Shown here one piece after another: positions 52,169-61,542 of a stretch of DNA of 64,000 bases. This DNA comes from Desulfovibrionales bacterium. GTDB taxonomy: Bacteria; Desulfobacterota; Desulfovibrionia; Desulfovibrionales; Desulfovibrionaceae. The notes beneath the pieces were generated by a model. It had not been told where the DNA came from, did not search any database, and saw only the letters and a program-made list of their open reading frames with translations. Position 1 is the first letter of the stretch. Every line of letters starts with the position of its first letter. A program made the translations under genes and the position numbers. The stretch spans positions 25,899 through 89,898 of the forward strand of contig JASGMV010000007.1 of NCBI GenBank assembly GCA_030156255.1, written 5' to 3'.

Positions 52169-53140
52169 ATGCGTAACGTTCGCTGGTTGCTTTGCTTGGC
52201 TTTGATATTTTTATTGGCCGGATGTTTTCAGAGGGTTCGTCTTTTTTCAGACGCCTCCGACCCCCTGATGGAGTATATCCTTTCCGGCGAAGGGCCGGGC
52301 AAGGTGCTGCTGCTCTCCTTGGACGGCGTGATTTCCGATCAGCCGAACCGCGGGGTCTTCTCTTCGAAACCCAGCATGGTCCAGGACGTGGTCTCGCAGC
52401 TGGACAAAGCCTCCAAGGATGACGAGATCAAGGCCGTCGTGTTGAAGATCAACAGCCCCGGCGGGACCGTCACCGCCAGCGACATCCTGTACCACGAAAT
52501 TATGGAGTTCAAAAAGCGCTCCAAGGCGAAAGTCCTGGCCGTTCAAATGGATGTCGCCGCCTCGGGCGGGTATTACGTTTCGCTGGCGGCGGATAAAATC
52601 ATCGCGCATCCGACCACCATCACGGGATCGGTGGGCGTCATCTTCTTGAGCCCCGAGCTTTACGGGCTCATGGACAAGATCGGGGTCGGCGTGTCCGTGG
52701 CCAAGTCCGGCCGCAACAAGGACATGGGCTCGCCCTTCCGCCCGGCCACGGCCGAAGAACGAACAATCGTTTCCTCCATGATCGACGACATGGCCCAGCG
52801 CTTTTTGGGGCTTGTCGGCGAACGGCGCGGGATAACCGGCGAAAAGCTTGAAGAGGTCGCCACGGCGCGCATTTTCACGGCGAACCAGGCCAAGGAATTG
52901 GGGCTGGTGGACGAGCTGGCGCATTTGCCCGAGGCCTTGCAAGAGGCCAAGGAAATGGCCGGGCTCTCCCCGGAGGCCGAGGTGGTGGTCTACCGGCGCA
53001 CGGAATACCCCAACGATACGGTCTACAACGCCCAGGCCATGGCCGCCTCGCCCCGATTTTCCCTGGTGGACCTCGGTCTGGAGAATTATTTGCCGCCGGC
53101 GCGGGCCGGCGCCTATTATCTGTGGTTGCCCCAACGATAG
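52169..53140 (+). CDS. sppA: Signal peptide peptidase SppA, lipoprotein form
   Basis: A 323-aa serine protease with the Ser-Lys dyad: S132 in DVAASGGYYVS and K184 in SGRNKDMGSPF. It degrades leftover signal peptides in the membrane. The first 18 residues form a lipoprotein leader with lipobox LLAGC (C19), so this SppA is lipid-anchored instead of having a transmembrane N-terminus. ATG 52169 is preferred to 52151 because GGGAGGG lies just upstream of it. It is followed by the epimerase gene after 32 bases. Confidence 0.9.
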   Translation: MRNVRWLLCLALIFLLAGCFQRVRLFSDASDPLMEYILSGEGPGKVLLLSLDGVISDQPNRGVFSSKPSMVQDVVSQLDKASKDDEIKAVVLKINSPGGTVTASDILYHEIMEFKKRSKAKVLAVQMDVAASGGYYVSLAADKIIAHPTTITGSVGVIFLSPELYGLMDKIGVGVSVAKSGRNKDMGSPFRPATAEERTIVSSMIDDMAQRFLGLVGERRGITGEKLEEVATARIFTANQAKELGLVDELAHLPEALQEAKEMAGLSPEAEVVVYRRTEYPNDTVYNAQAMAASPRFSLVDLGLENYLPPARAGAYYLWLPQR

Positions 53141-53172
53141 CTGCGGCCGGCCGGACCGGCGGGGAGTAGCCT

Positions 53173-54081
53173 ATGCGGGTGGTGGTGGTTGGCGGGACAG
53201 GTTTTATCGGGAAGGCGCTGTGCGCGGAGTTGCTGCGCAAAGGCTTCGCCGTGGACGTGGTCTCGCGGAACCCGGCCAAGGCGCGGGAGATTTTCGGCCC
53301 CGAGGTTCGGGGCGTTTCTTGGTCCTTGGGCGAACAGGGCGGGATCGGCGAGGCTGTGGAGAACGCCGGGGGGATCGTCAATCTGGCGGGTGAATCCATC
53401 ATGGGGCGTTGGACCGGGGAAAAGAAGCGCCGGATACTCTCCAGCCGGCTGAAGGCTGTGGAGAGCGTGGTCCGGGCCGTGGAGCAGGCCGGCTCCAAGC
53501 CGCGGGTCCTGTTGCAAGGGTCGGCGGTGGGCTACTACGGTCCCCGAGGGAAAAACGCTTTGGATGAAAGCGCTGAAGTCGGCAAAGGTTTTTTGGCGGA
53601 CACGGCGCGCCAGTGGGAGCAAGCGTCGGCTCCTGTTGAGGTTTTCGGAGTGCGCCGGGCGCTTTTGCGCACGGGCATGGTTCTGGGAGACGGCGGAGCG
53701 CTTGCGCGAATGCTTCCGATTTTTCGTTTGGGGCTTGGCGGCCCCGTCGGCTCGGGCGAGCAGATGGTGTCCTGGATACATCTTCAGGACGAAGTCGGGG
53801 CGATCATCCACCTGCTGGAGCATGAAAACGCCTCCGGCCCGTTCAACCTGACGGCCCCCGGCCCGGTGACGAATCGGGAGTTCGCCTTGGCGCTGGGGCG
53901 CGTTCTGTCCCGTCCGGCCGGAATGCCAGCGCCGGGCTTCGCCGTCCGGCTGATGTTCGGAGAAATGGCCGACGAGGTGCTGCTGTCCGGCCAGGCCGCG
54001 CTGCCGTCGGGGTTGTTGAACAGCGGCTACGCCTTTGCGCATCCCGAGGTGGAGGAGGCGTTGCGAAATGCGGCCGCATGA
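53173..54081 (+). CDS. TIGR01777-type SDR epimerase (YfcH-like)
   Basis: A 302-aa NAD(P)-binding protein of the extended SDR family. Motifs: VVVGGTGFIG at the start, NLAGESIMGRW typical of the TIGR01777 group, and the catalytic-region Tyr in SAVGYYG. The physiological substrate of this group is unknown. Homologues are widely conserved. It probably shares a transcript with sppA. The next gene starts 88 bases away. Confidence 0.88.
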   Translation: MRVVVVGGTGFIGKALCAELLRKGFAVDVVSRNPAKAREIFGPEVRGVSWSLGEQGGIGEAVENAGGIVNLAGESIMGRWTGEKKRRILSSRLKAVESVVRAVEQAGSKPRVLLQGSAVGYYGPRGKNALDESAEVGKGFLADTARQWEQASAPVEVFGVRRALLRTGMVLGDGGALARMLPIFRLGLGGPVGSGEQMVSWIHLQDEVGAIIHLLEHENASGPFNLTAPGPVTNREFALALGRVLSRPAGMPAPGFAVRLMFGEMADEVLLSGQAALPSGLLNSGYAFAHPEVEEALRNAAA

Positions 54082-54169
54082 GGGCCCGCGGCGTTGAGTT
54101 CGGCCGCAAGTCGGGCTAAAAGATCTTGGGGCTGAGTATCCAGCGCCGAAGGAGATATGGAGCCGTTGT

Positions 54170-55516
54170 ATGGGTAGTCCCAAAATCATGATTGTCGAGG
54201 ACGAGGCCATCGTCGCCTTGGACATCAAAAACCGGCTGAAAATGTTGGGTTACCAACCGGCCGGATCGGCCCGTACCGGGGCCGAGGCCGTGGAGATCGC
54301 CCGGTCGGTGCGTCCGGACGTCATTTTGATGGACATCGTGCTCGAAGGCGACATGGACGGCATTGACGCGGCCAGGGCCATCAGCCGGGAAATGACGACG
54401 CCCATCGTCTACCTTACGGCCTACGCGGACCAGCGCACGCTGGAGCGGGCCAAGGTCACGCAGCCCTTCGGCTACATCATCAAGCCGTTCGAGGACCGCG
54501 AGCTGAACCTGACCATTGAAATGGCGCTGTACAAGCATGAGATCGACAAACAGCTTTTGGACAACCAGCGCTGGCTCTCCACCACCCTGAAGAGCATCGG
54601 CGACGCCGTCATCACCACCGATCGGACGGGCGCGGTGCGTTTTCTCAATCCAACAGCCGAAAGGCTGTTGGGCGTCAACGGCCTGAGCACCCTGGGCCGG
54701 AGCCTGGACGATGTGGTGCGCCTCAACGGGGCCAACGGCGCGTCGGCCACCGCGGCCATCGCCGTTTCGGGCGACCAGGAATTGTTGACCCATACGCAAA
54801 AGATGATTCCCATCGCCGCCAGCCTCGCTCCGATCATCAGCGAAGAGGGCGAAACCATCGGCGACGTGATCGTGTTCCGGGACGCCACGGAGAGCAAGCG
54901 GGCCGAGCAGGCCTTGAAAGACAGCGTCAAGGAGCTGCGCCGCACGTTGCAGGAGACGGTCAATGCGCTGACCCTCATGAGCGAGAAGCGCGACCCCTAC
55001 ACGGCCGGGCACCAGCAACGGGTCGCCACATTGGCTTGCGCCATCGCCGAAGTCATGGACCTGGACGACGAAAAGGTCGTGTGCCTGCAGATGGCCGGCA
55101 CGCTGCACGACATCGGAAAGATTTACGTCCCGGCCGAAATTCTGGCCAAACCGGCCCGGCTGAACAAGCTGGAGTACTCCATCATGAAGGCCCACCCGGA
55201 GGTGGGGTACGACATTCTGCGCTCCATTTCCTTCCCGTGGCCCGTGGCGGACATCGTTTTGCAGCACCATGAGCGTCTCAACGGCTCGGGCTACCCCCAT
55301 GGGCTGACCGGAAACGACATTTTGGAGGAGGCCCGCATCCTGGCCGTGGCCGATGTGGTGGAGGCCATGAGTTCGCACCGCCCCTATCGGGCGTCTCTCG
55401 GTCTCGACGCCGCGCTGGAGGAGATCGAAACGGGCAAAGGCGAATTCTACGATCCGGAGGTGGTCCGCGCCTGCCTGTCGGTGTTTCAGGATCGGGATTT
55501 CCGGTTCACCCCCTGA
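54170..55516 (+). CDS. Receiver-PAS-HD-GYP response regulator
   Basis: A 448-aa protein. The receiver (1-125) has the phosphoacceptor Asp in LMDIVLEGDMDG. A PAS domain (about 135-250) has WLSTTLKSIGDAVITTD. The HD-GYP domain (about 265-448) has TLHDIGKIYVP and HHERLNGSGYPHGL, the marks of an active c-di-GMP phosphodiesterase. It breaks down c-di-GMP, opposite to the GAF-GGDEF cyclase near 4 kb. Ribosome-binding site GGAG precedes ATG 54170. Confidence 0.9.
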   Translation: MGSPKIMIVEDEAIVALDIKNRLKMLGYQPAGSARTGAEAVEIARSVRPDVILMDIVLEGDMDGIDAARAISREMTTPIVYLTAYADQRTLERAKVTQPFGYIIKPFEDRELNLTIEMALYKHEIDKQLLDNQRWLSTTLKSIGDAVITTDRTGAVRFLNPTAERLLGVNGLSTLGRSLDDVVRLNGANGASATAAIAVSGDQELLTHTQKMIPIAASLAPIISEEGETIGDVIVFRDATESKRAEQALKDSVKELRRTLQETVNALTLMSEKRDPYTAGHQQRVATLACAIAEVMDLDDEKVVCLQMAGTLHDIGKIYVPAEILAKPARLNKLEYSIMKAHPEVGYDILRSISFPWPVADIVLQHHERLNGSGYPHGLTGNDILEEARILAVADVVEAMSSHRPYRASLGLDAALEEIETGKGEFYDPEVVRACLSVFQDRDFRFTP

Positions 55517-55687
55517 CTCTTAATGGAGCGTTGCAGCCATCTTTGATCCAGGCCGTTCGAAAACGCGCGGGACAAGGCGCGAGAAAGAATGGGGACCGGC
55601 GCAGCCTGTCTGTGCGCGGATTTGACTTTTCGCGGCTCCCCGGCAATCGCGCGTTTTACAACAACCTGATAAGGAGACCCAAGGCTC

Positions 55688-57064
55688 ATGACGGCTCGCG
55701 TCCTCGTCGTTGACGACGAATCCGGCATCCGGTTTTCCCTGCGGGGCATTCTGGAGGACGAAGGGATGTCCGTGCTCGAGGCCGAGTCCGGCGAGCGGGC
55801 CTTGGCCCTTGCGGACACCGAGGAGATCGACCTGGTTTTCTTGGATATCTGGCTGCCGGGCATGGACGGGCTCGGAGTTTTGGAGGCGATCAAGGCCCGA
55901 CGCGAGGACATTCCCGTCATCATGATTTCCGGGCACGGCAGCATCGAGACGGCGGTCTCGGCCATTAAAAAGGGCGCCTACGATTTCATCGAAAAGCCGC
56001 TATCTCTGGAGAAGGTTGTCATTTCGGCCCAAAAGGCGTTGGAGTTCAACCTGTTGCGCAGGGAGAACATCGCCCTGCGCAACAAGATCGCCACGGACCA
56101 TCCGGCCCGACTGACCGGGGAGTCTCCTAAAATAGAGGCGCTGCGCGCCACCATCGCCCAGGTGGCGCCCACGGAGGCGTGGGTGCTCATCACCGGCCCC
56201 AACGGCACGGGAAAGGAAATCGTGGCCCGGTCCATCCACGCCCAGAGTCCCAGGAGCAAAAGGCCCCTGGTGGCGGTGAACTGCGCCGCCATTCCCGAGG
56301 AACTGATCGAATCGGAGCTGTTCGGACACGAGAAGGGCTCGTTCACCGGCGCGGACAAGGCCAAGACCGGCAAGTTCGAATTGGCCGACGGCGGCGTATT
56401 GCTCCTCGACGAGATCGGGGACATGAGCCTCAAGACCCAGGCCAAAATCCTGCGCATTCTCCAGGAGCAGACATTCGAGAAAGTGGGCGGCCGCAAGCCC
56501 ATCAATGTGGACGTCCGCGTTATCGCGGCCACGAACAAGAATCTGCTGGAGGAGATTCGGAAAGGCGCCTTTCGCGAAGACTTGTATTACCGACTCAAGG
56601 TTTTTCCCCTTGAGGCCCCGCCGTTGCGCGAGCGCTCCGAGGACATTCCGTTGTTGATCGAGGAATTCATCGAGACGTTGTGCTCCCAGCACGGCTTTCG
56701 GCCGCTTATCTTCACCCCCGACGCCTTGGACGTTCTCCAGCGCCACCCGTGGCCGGGCAACGTGCGCGAATTGAAAAATTTTGTGGAGCGGATGCTCATT
56801 ATCCACGGCGGCCGGGAGGTCGGCGCCCTGCAGTTGCCCCAGGACCTGCTCTTGGAGTCTGAAGAGCGCCCCGCGGGATCGGGCGCCGCCGCGCCGGGCG
56901 CCGTCAACTTCAAAGAGGCCAGAGCCCGGTTCGAGGCGGAGTTTCTGCAGGCCAAGCTTCGGGAGTACGGGGGCAACGTCACCCGGCTGGCCGAGGCCGT
57001 GGGGCTGGAGCGCAGCTCCCTGTATCGCAAGCTCAAAGCCTACAATATCCAGGTTTCGGAGTAG
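55688..57064 (+). CDS. Sigma-54 dependent response regulator (NtrX-like)
   Basis: A 458-aa activator. The receiver (1-120) has the phosphoacceptor Asp in VFLDIWLPGMDG. The AAA+ domain has GPNGTGKE and the loop GSFTGAD. The C-terminal Fis-type HTH is GGNVTRLAEAVGLERSSLYRKLK. Overall similarity is to NtrX, including GHGSIETAVSAIKKGAYDFIEKP. No kinase is adjacent, although a REC-PAS-HD-GYP gene lies upstream. The 171-base leader has no recognised element. ftsE follows after 39 bases. Confidence 0.88.
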   Translation: MTARVLVVDDESGIRFSLRGILEDEGMSVLEAESGERALALADTEEIDLVFLDIWLPGMDGLGVLEAIKARREDIPVIMISGHGSIETAVSAIKKGAYDFIEKPLSLEKVVISAQKALEFNLLRRENIALRNKIATDHPARLTGESPKIEALRATIAQVAPTEAWVLITGPNGTGKEIVARSIHAQSPRSKRPLVAVNCAAIPEELIESELFGHEKGSFTGADKAKTGKFELADGGVLLLDEIGDMSLKTQAKILRILQEQTFEKVGGRKPINVDVRVIAATNKNLLEEIRKGAFREDLYYRLKVFPLEAPPLRERSEDIPLLIEEFIETLCSQHGFRPLIFTPDALDVLQRHPWPGNVRELKNFVERMLIIHGGREVGALQLPQDLLLESEERPAGSGAAAPGAVNFKEARARFEAEFLQAKLREYGGNVTRLAEAVGLERSSLYRKLKAYNIQVSE

Positions 57065-57103
57065 CCCCTTTCCAAGCCGGTTCGCCTCGGGTAAGGAGGG
57101 CCC

Positions 57104-57784
57104 ATGGTTCGCGTTGAGCGACTGTCGTATAATTTCGGCCGCAACTGGGCCGTCAAGGACGTTTCGTTCACCGTGGAGAAAGGCGAGTTCGTTTTTCTCA
57201 CCGGGGCGTCCGGAGCGGGCAAGACCACGCTCTTGCGCCTGTTGTACGGTGCGTTGCCCGTGACCAGGGGACTGGCCGAGGTGGCCGGCTTCACCCTCAA
57301 TCGGCTCAAAAAGCGCAGCCTGCCCGACCTGCGGCGCAACGTGGGCGTGGTGTTCCAAGACTTCAAAATCCTGCCGCGGCGCACCGTGTTCGACAACGTG
57401 GCCCTGGCCCTTGAGGTGCGCGGCATACCCCGGCAGGTCCGGGAGCGGCGGGTGCGCGCCATTCTGCGGGCCTTGGGCCTGGAGAACAAAAGTTATTCCC
57501 TATGCGGGCATTTGTCGGGCGGGGAGCAGCAAAGGGTGGCTATCGCCCGGTCCATGGTGGGCCAGCCCAGCGTGATTTTGGCCGACGAACCCACGGGTAA
57601 TCTGGACCTTGACCTTTCCCTGCATTTGATGAGCGTATTCAAGCAGTTCAACGACTTCGGCGCCACGATTCTGATGGCCACCCACAACCGCGACATTCTG
57701 GCCTGCGTGCCCGAGGCCCGGGTCATCCATTTGAAGGACGGCGGTATCGACGGGGCCGCGCCCGAGCCGGAGGCCGTTTCGTGA
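57104..57784 (+). CDS. ftsE: Cell division ATP-binding protein FtsE
   Basis: A 226-aa ABC ATPase with Walker A GASGAGKTT, the FtsE-like ABC signature LSGGEQQRVAIARS, Walker B VILADEPTGNLD and an H-loop. With FtsX it forms the division complex that activates peptidoglycan hydrolases. The start has AAGGAGGG upstream. It overlaps the next gene by 4 bases (GTGA), so it is coupled with ftsX. Confidence 0.94.
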   Translation: MVRVERLSYNFGRNWAVKDVSFTVEKGEFVFLTGASGAGKTTLLRLLYGALPVTRGLAEVAGFTLNRLKKRSLPDLRRNVGVVFQDFKILPRRTVFDNVALALEVRGIPRQVRERRVRAILRALGLENKSYSLCGHLSGGEQQRVAIARSMVGQPSVILADEPTGNLDLDLSLHLMSVFKQFNDFGATILMATHNRDILACVPEARVIHLKDGGIDGAAPEPEAVS

Positions 57785-58659
57785 TCGGCCGGATTCTTTG
57801 CCTGCTCGGCCGGGGCGCGACCGACATGCGCCGCCGCCCTCTGGCCCAGATTTTGACCCTGGCCACCGTGTCCCTGGTCGCCTTGCTGGCCGGTTTGTTT
57901 CTGCTGGCGCTGCACAATTTTCAGTTGGAGCTTTTGCGCAACCGCGGACGGGTGCAGTTTCAGATATACTGGAGCCAGAACGCGGACATGGAGCTGGTGA
58001 AGAAGCAGTGGACCCAACTGGCCAGGATGGACAGGCTGGAGCGCATCGCCACGTTCACGCCGGAGCAGGCGCTTCAGGATTTGTCCACCACTCTGGACGC
58101 GGGCGACGGACTGCTTCAGCTCGAAGGCGACAGTCCCCTGCCGCCCACGGCCTCCCTGAGCTTCGCCGTTTCGCCGGATCAGCAGGACGAGGGCTGGGCC
58201 AAGCGCCTGCTCTCGGAATTAAAGGCTCTGCCGCAGGTCGCCGAGGTGCATTTCGATCCCATGCAGTACAGTCTGGCCCAGAATTGGCTTGAGGCGGTCC
58301 AACGCGTGGTCTGGCCGATCATCGCCTTTTTCGGCTTGGTGGCGGCCATGGTGGTGGGCAACACTGTTCGTTTGTCTCTGCTCACCCGCGGCGATGAAGT
58401 GGAGATTTTGCACCTGGTGGGCGCCAGACCCTGGTACATCCGGCTGCCGCTGCTCTCTACGGGCGCTATTCAGGGATTGCTCGGTGGCCTGATCGGCCTG
58501 GGCCTGCTCAAGCTCGTGCAGCTGGGTGTTCAGGACGCCTTGGCGGGTTCGCCCTTGGCCCTGCGCGTGGAGTTTTTGCCTTTGAACCAAGCCGCGGGCT
58601 TGGCCTGCGCGGCCGTCCTGGTGGGCCTAGCCAGCAGTTGGGTCGCCGTGCGTTCCTGA
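57781..58659 (+). CDS. ftsX: Cell division protein FtsX
   Basis: A 292-aa membrane protein with an N-terminal helix (LTLATVSLVALLAGLFLLAL), an extracellular domain (about 55-165) and three further helices, the FtsX/MacB-like plan. It starts at GTG 57781, overlapping ftsE by 4 bases. The extracellular domain normally recruits a peptidoglycan-hydrolase activator such as EnvC. No such gene is adjacent, so the partner must be elsewhere, possibly the amidase at 44 kb. Confidence 0.92.
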   Translation: MIGRILCLLGRGATDMRRRPLAQILTLATVSLVALLAGLFLLALHNFQLELLRNRGRVQFQIYWSQNADMELVKKQWTQLARMDRLERIATFTPEQALQDLSTTLDAGDGLLQLEGDSPLPPTASLSFAVSPDQQDEGWAKRLLSELKALPQVAEVHFDPMQYSLAQNWLEAVQRVVWPIIAFFGLVAAMVVGNTVRLSLLTRGDEVEILHLVGARPWYIRLPLLSTGAIQGLLGGLIGLGLLKLVQLGVQDALAGSPLALRVEFLPLNQAAGLACAAVLVGLASSWVAVRS

Positions 58660-58830
58660 CTCGGCGGGGCGCCAACCGTCCGCCAGCCCAAAGCTGCTGT
58701 CAAGCTTCGCCCCTGCCCGGGGCGCCCATGTTTCCTATACCCGGTCGATGAGCGGCGCGAGTTGCAATCCCTCCTCCACGCGGGGACGGACAACTTTTCC
58801 CGTTTGCTCGGGAGCGCGCAAAGCGGCCTC

Positions 58831-60210
58831 TCAACCGTCCGAAACTTGGGGCTTGCCAACCCCCTGCGTCCGGTCGAGCGGTCTGGCCCTCAGCAGCAGG
58901 TAGCCCCATATTCCCGAGAGGACCGAGGCTGCGAGCACCGCCAATTTCACGGCGTCGGCCAGAGCCTGGTTGCCCGGAAACGCCAGGTTGGCGATGAAGA
59001 TGGACATGGTGAAGCCGATGCCCGACAGGGCCGCGGCGCCGTGGAGATGACGGAAGTTCAGCCCCGCCGGCGTGTGCCCCAGGCCTGAGCGTATCGCCAG
59101 CCAGGCGCCGGCGAATACGCCGAGCTGCTTGCCGATCACGAGGCCCAGAAGAACGCCCAGCGACGCCGGAGAAGCGATAAGTTGCGCCGGACTCGCGTTC
59201 AGCGCAACGCCTGCGTTGGCCAAAGCGAAAATCGGCATGATGGCGAAGGCCGTCCAGGGATGCAGAGCGTGCTCCAACCTCTGCAAGGGGACGCCCGCGC
59301 GCGCCGCGGCCTGCTCCAGGCCTTCCAGCGCATGGATTTGATTCTTGGAGATGAATCCCTTGCGGGCCGGGGCGGGACAGTGCTCGAAGGCGTCCGCCAG
59401 CTTTCTGGCGGTATGGCCGAATCGAGGCGCGGTGTATCGGGTTCGGGCCGGTATGGTCCAGGCGGCCAGCACGCCCGCGATGGTCGCGTGAAGCCCGGAT
59501 TTCAAAAGCGCGATCCAGAGCAGAAACGCCAGCAGCGCATACGGCGAGGCTCTGCGGACGCCCGCCGCGTTCATGCCGAGAAGCAGCGCCAGGATCGCGG
59601 CGCCGGCGAGTAGATGCGGCGCGGAGATCTGGTTGGTGTAGAAGACCGCGATCACCACCACGGCGCCCAAGTCGTCCACAATGGCCACGGCCGTGAGGAA
59701 CACTTTGAGGGTCAGAGGGACCCGTTTGCCCAGAAGCGAGAGCACGCCCAGAGCGAAAGCGATGTCCGTCGCCATGGGGACAGCCCACCCGCGAGCCGAA
59801 GCGGACCCCGCGTTTACCGCCAGATAAATGGCCGCCGGGACGGCCATGCCGCCCAGAGCCGCGCCCACCGGCCCCACGGCCTTGCGCAGGGAGTCCAGCT
59901 CCCCCGCCAGGATTTCGCGTTTGATCTCAAGCCCGACGGTGAAGAAGAACACGGCCATGAGCCCGTCGTTGATCCAGTGCTCCAGGCTCTTGTACAGGGA
60001 AAAGCCGCCGAAGGTGAAGCCGACGCGGGTTCGCCAAAGGTCGAAGTAGCTCTGCGACCACCCGGAGTTCGCCCAGATGAGCGCGACGACGGCCGCACCC
60101 ACCAGAACCAGCCCGCCCGAAGCCTCGATGCGGGCGAACGTGCGAAAGGGAGACAGCCATTGCGCAATCAGCGGCGTCTTGTCATCAGTGTCGGGCGTGG
60201 TTCCGGCCAT
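58831..60210 (-). CDS. nhaA: Na+/H+ antiporter NhaA
   Basis: A 459-aa antiporter exporting Na+ in exchange for protons. The double Asp of the ion site is in AIVDDLGAVVVIA. Other family marks are FFTVGLEIKREILAGEL and ATDIAFALGVL. It is longer than E. coli NhaA (388) because of a connecting loop with a non-membrane segment (about 285-325), as in other deltaproteobacterial forms. It is convergent with ftsX, 171 bases apart. Confidence 0.93.
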   Translation of the reverse strand: MAGTTPDTDDKTPLIAQWLSPFRTFARIEASGGLVLVGAAVVALIWANSGWSQSYFDLWRTRVGFTFGGFSLYKSLEHWINDGLMAVFFFTVGLEIKREILAGELDSLRKAVGPVGAALGGMAVPAAIYLAVNAGSASARGWAVPMATDIAFALGVLSLLGKRVPLTLKVFLTAVAIVDDLGAVVVIAVFYTNQISAPHLLAGAAILALLLGMNAAGVRRASPYALLAFLLWIALLKSGLHATIAGVLAAWTIPARTRYTAPRFGHTARKLADAFEHCPAPARKGFISKNQIHALEGLEQAAARAGVPLQRLEHALHPWTAFAIMPIFALANAGVALNASPAQLIASPASLGVLLGLVIGKQLGVFAGAWLAIRSGLGHTPAGLNFRHLHGAAALSGIGFTMSIFIANLAFPGNQALADAVKLAVLAASVLSGIWGYLLLRARPLDRTQGVGKPQVSDG

Positions 60211-60353
60211 GTCGGCTCCTTGGCTGGCGGTGGGGAAATAGCGCCATGTAACCAGTTAGTCCGCACAACCGGGAAGGTCAACGGTTCGGGCCGGATCTTT
60301 GCCTGGAGAGGGCCTCGCCTGGAGCGCTGCTCGCGTCGGACCAGTGGTCGGCC

Positions 60354-61064
60354 TCAGCGCAACCAGGTGAAGATGGCGGCTCCGAAGACGTTGAGCATGC
60401 CGACGAGGATCATGAGCAGCCCGGCGATGGAGCCTTCCTCCGAGCCGAGTTCGTGAGCCTTGGCCGTGCCCGCGGCGTGGGCCGCGACCCCGAGCATGGC
60501 CCCGCGGGACATGGCCGAGCGCAGCGGCAGTCGGGCGGCCATGAACTCTCCGAGAACAGGCCCCAGCACGCCGGTGGCGGCTACGAAAACCGATGTGACG
60601 TCCGCAACGCCGCCGATGTCGCGGGAGACGTCCATGGCGAAGGGCATGCTGATGGAGCGGGGCAGCAGGCTGAGGCGCAAGACTCCATCGATGCCGAGCA
60701 GCGTCGCAAACGCCCAACTCGTCAGAATCGCTACGCCGGACCCTGCGATCATGCCGACGCAGAGAATCGGCCAGTGGCGGCGGATCAGCGCCCGGTTTTC
60801 GTAGATGGGCGCTGCGAACGCGACGGTGGCCGGACCGATCAGAACGACGAGCCAGCTTGTGGCGTGGTAATACTCCCGGTAGGGAATGTGCAGGCCGAAG
60901 ATCAGAACGCTCAACAGCGCCGGGGTCAGGGCCAGCGGCGTTTGCCACCAGCGGCGCCAGCGCCGGTAGATGCGCTTGACGACCAGGTACAGCCCGATGG
61001 TCGCCAGGGACCATGCGCAGGCCTGCGCCGGGGTGCTATTCCAAAACTGATTCAGTAAGTTCAT
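60354..61064 (-). CDS. lrgB: LrgB/CidB-family membrane protein
   Basis: A 236-aa membrane protein with many helices and the LrgB-like LPRSISMPFAMDVSRDIGG and AAHAAGTAKAHELGSEEGS. In Staphylococcus the LrgA/LrgB pair modulates murein hydrolase export and programmed lysis. In plants and bacteria members also act as pyruvate or glycolate transporters. It overlaps the 3' end of lrgA by 29 bases, so the genes are translationally linked. Confidence 0.92.
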   Translation of the reverse strand: MNLLNQFWNSTPAQACAWSLATIGLYLVVKRIYRRWRRWWQTPLALTPALLSVLIFGLHIPYREYYHATSWLVVLIGPATVAFAAPIYENRALIRRHWPILCVGMIAGSGVAILTSWAFATLLGIDGVLRLSLLPRSISMPFAMDVSRDIGGVADVTSVFVAATGVLGPVLGEFMAARLPLRSAMSRGAMLGVAAHAAGTAKAHELGSEEGSIAGLLMILVGMLNVFGAAIFTWLR

Positions 61065-61458
61065 GGCGTGTCCTCCATCTGTAAAAAAGATCGACTGTGA
61101 GCGCCGTGACGCACATCACGGACACAGTTCCCGCCAAAATGACCGCCAGAATCTTCAGGCCGAGCAGGCCGAAAAATTCCGGATGCGCGGTGAACGAAAG
61201 GACGGCGGGGACGAAGAAGAGCAGCATTTCTCCAAGATACCATTGGACTCCGCGGCGCAGGCTCCGAAGACTGACCGCCTTGCTGGCCAACAGGGCGTAG
61301 AGAACGGCCATGCCGACGATGCCGCCGGGGATGGGCAGCCCCACCGCCCGGGCGAGGCTGCTGCTCGCGAGCCAGACAAAATAGAGCAATGCGATTTGAG
61401 CCAGGCGGCTACCATAGAATTTTCTTCGAAACTGGACGGACAGAGCGTGTGTCGTCAT
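61036..61458 (-). CDS. lrgA: LrgA/CidA-family holin-like membrane protein
   Basis: A 140-aa protein with four hydrophobic helices and the CidA/LrgA core LPIPGGIVGMAVLYALL. It is proposed to act like a holin or a transporter partner of LrgB. ATG 61458 has GGAGG 8 bases upstream. It is divergent from a LysR regulator gene, the arrangement seen with CidR in other bacteria. Confidence 0.9.
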   Translation of the reverse strand: MTTHALSVQFRRKFYGSRLAQIALLYFVWLASSSLARAVGLPIPGGIVGMAVLYALLASKAVSLRSLRRGVQWYLGEMLLFFVPAVLSFTAHPEFFGLLGLKILAVILAGTVSVMCVTALTVDLFYRWRTRHELTESVLE

Positions 61459-61527
61459 AATTTTGCCTCCGAGGACAAGGTAAGGATCGGTCGGGCGTGA
61501 ATCAAATGACTTGTACAACTAAGGATT

Positions 61528-61542
61528 ATTCCGTATTGGAAT
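61528..61542. promoter_or_regulatory. Candidate LysR-type operator overlapping the regulator start
   Basis: ATTCCGTATTGGAAT is a perfect palindrome (ATTCC-N5-GGAAT) fitting the T-N11-A LysR box. It lies in the 82-base divergent region between lrgA and the lysR gene and touches the first ATG of the regulator. Confidence 0.5.
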
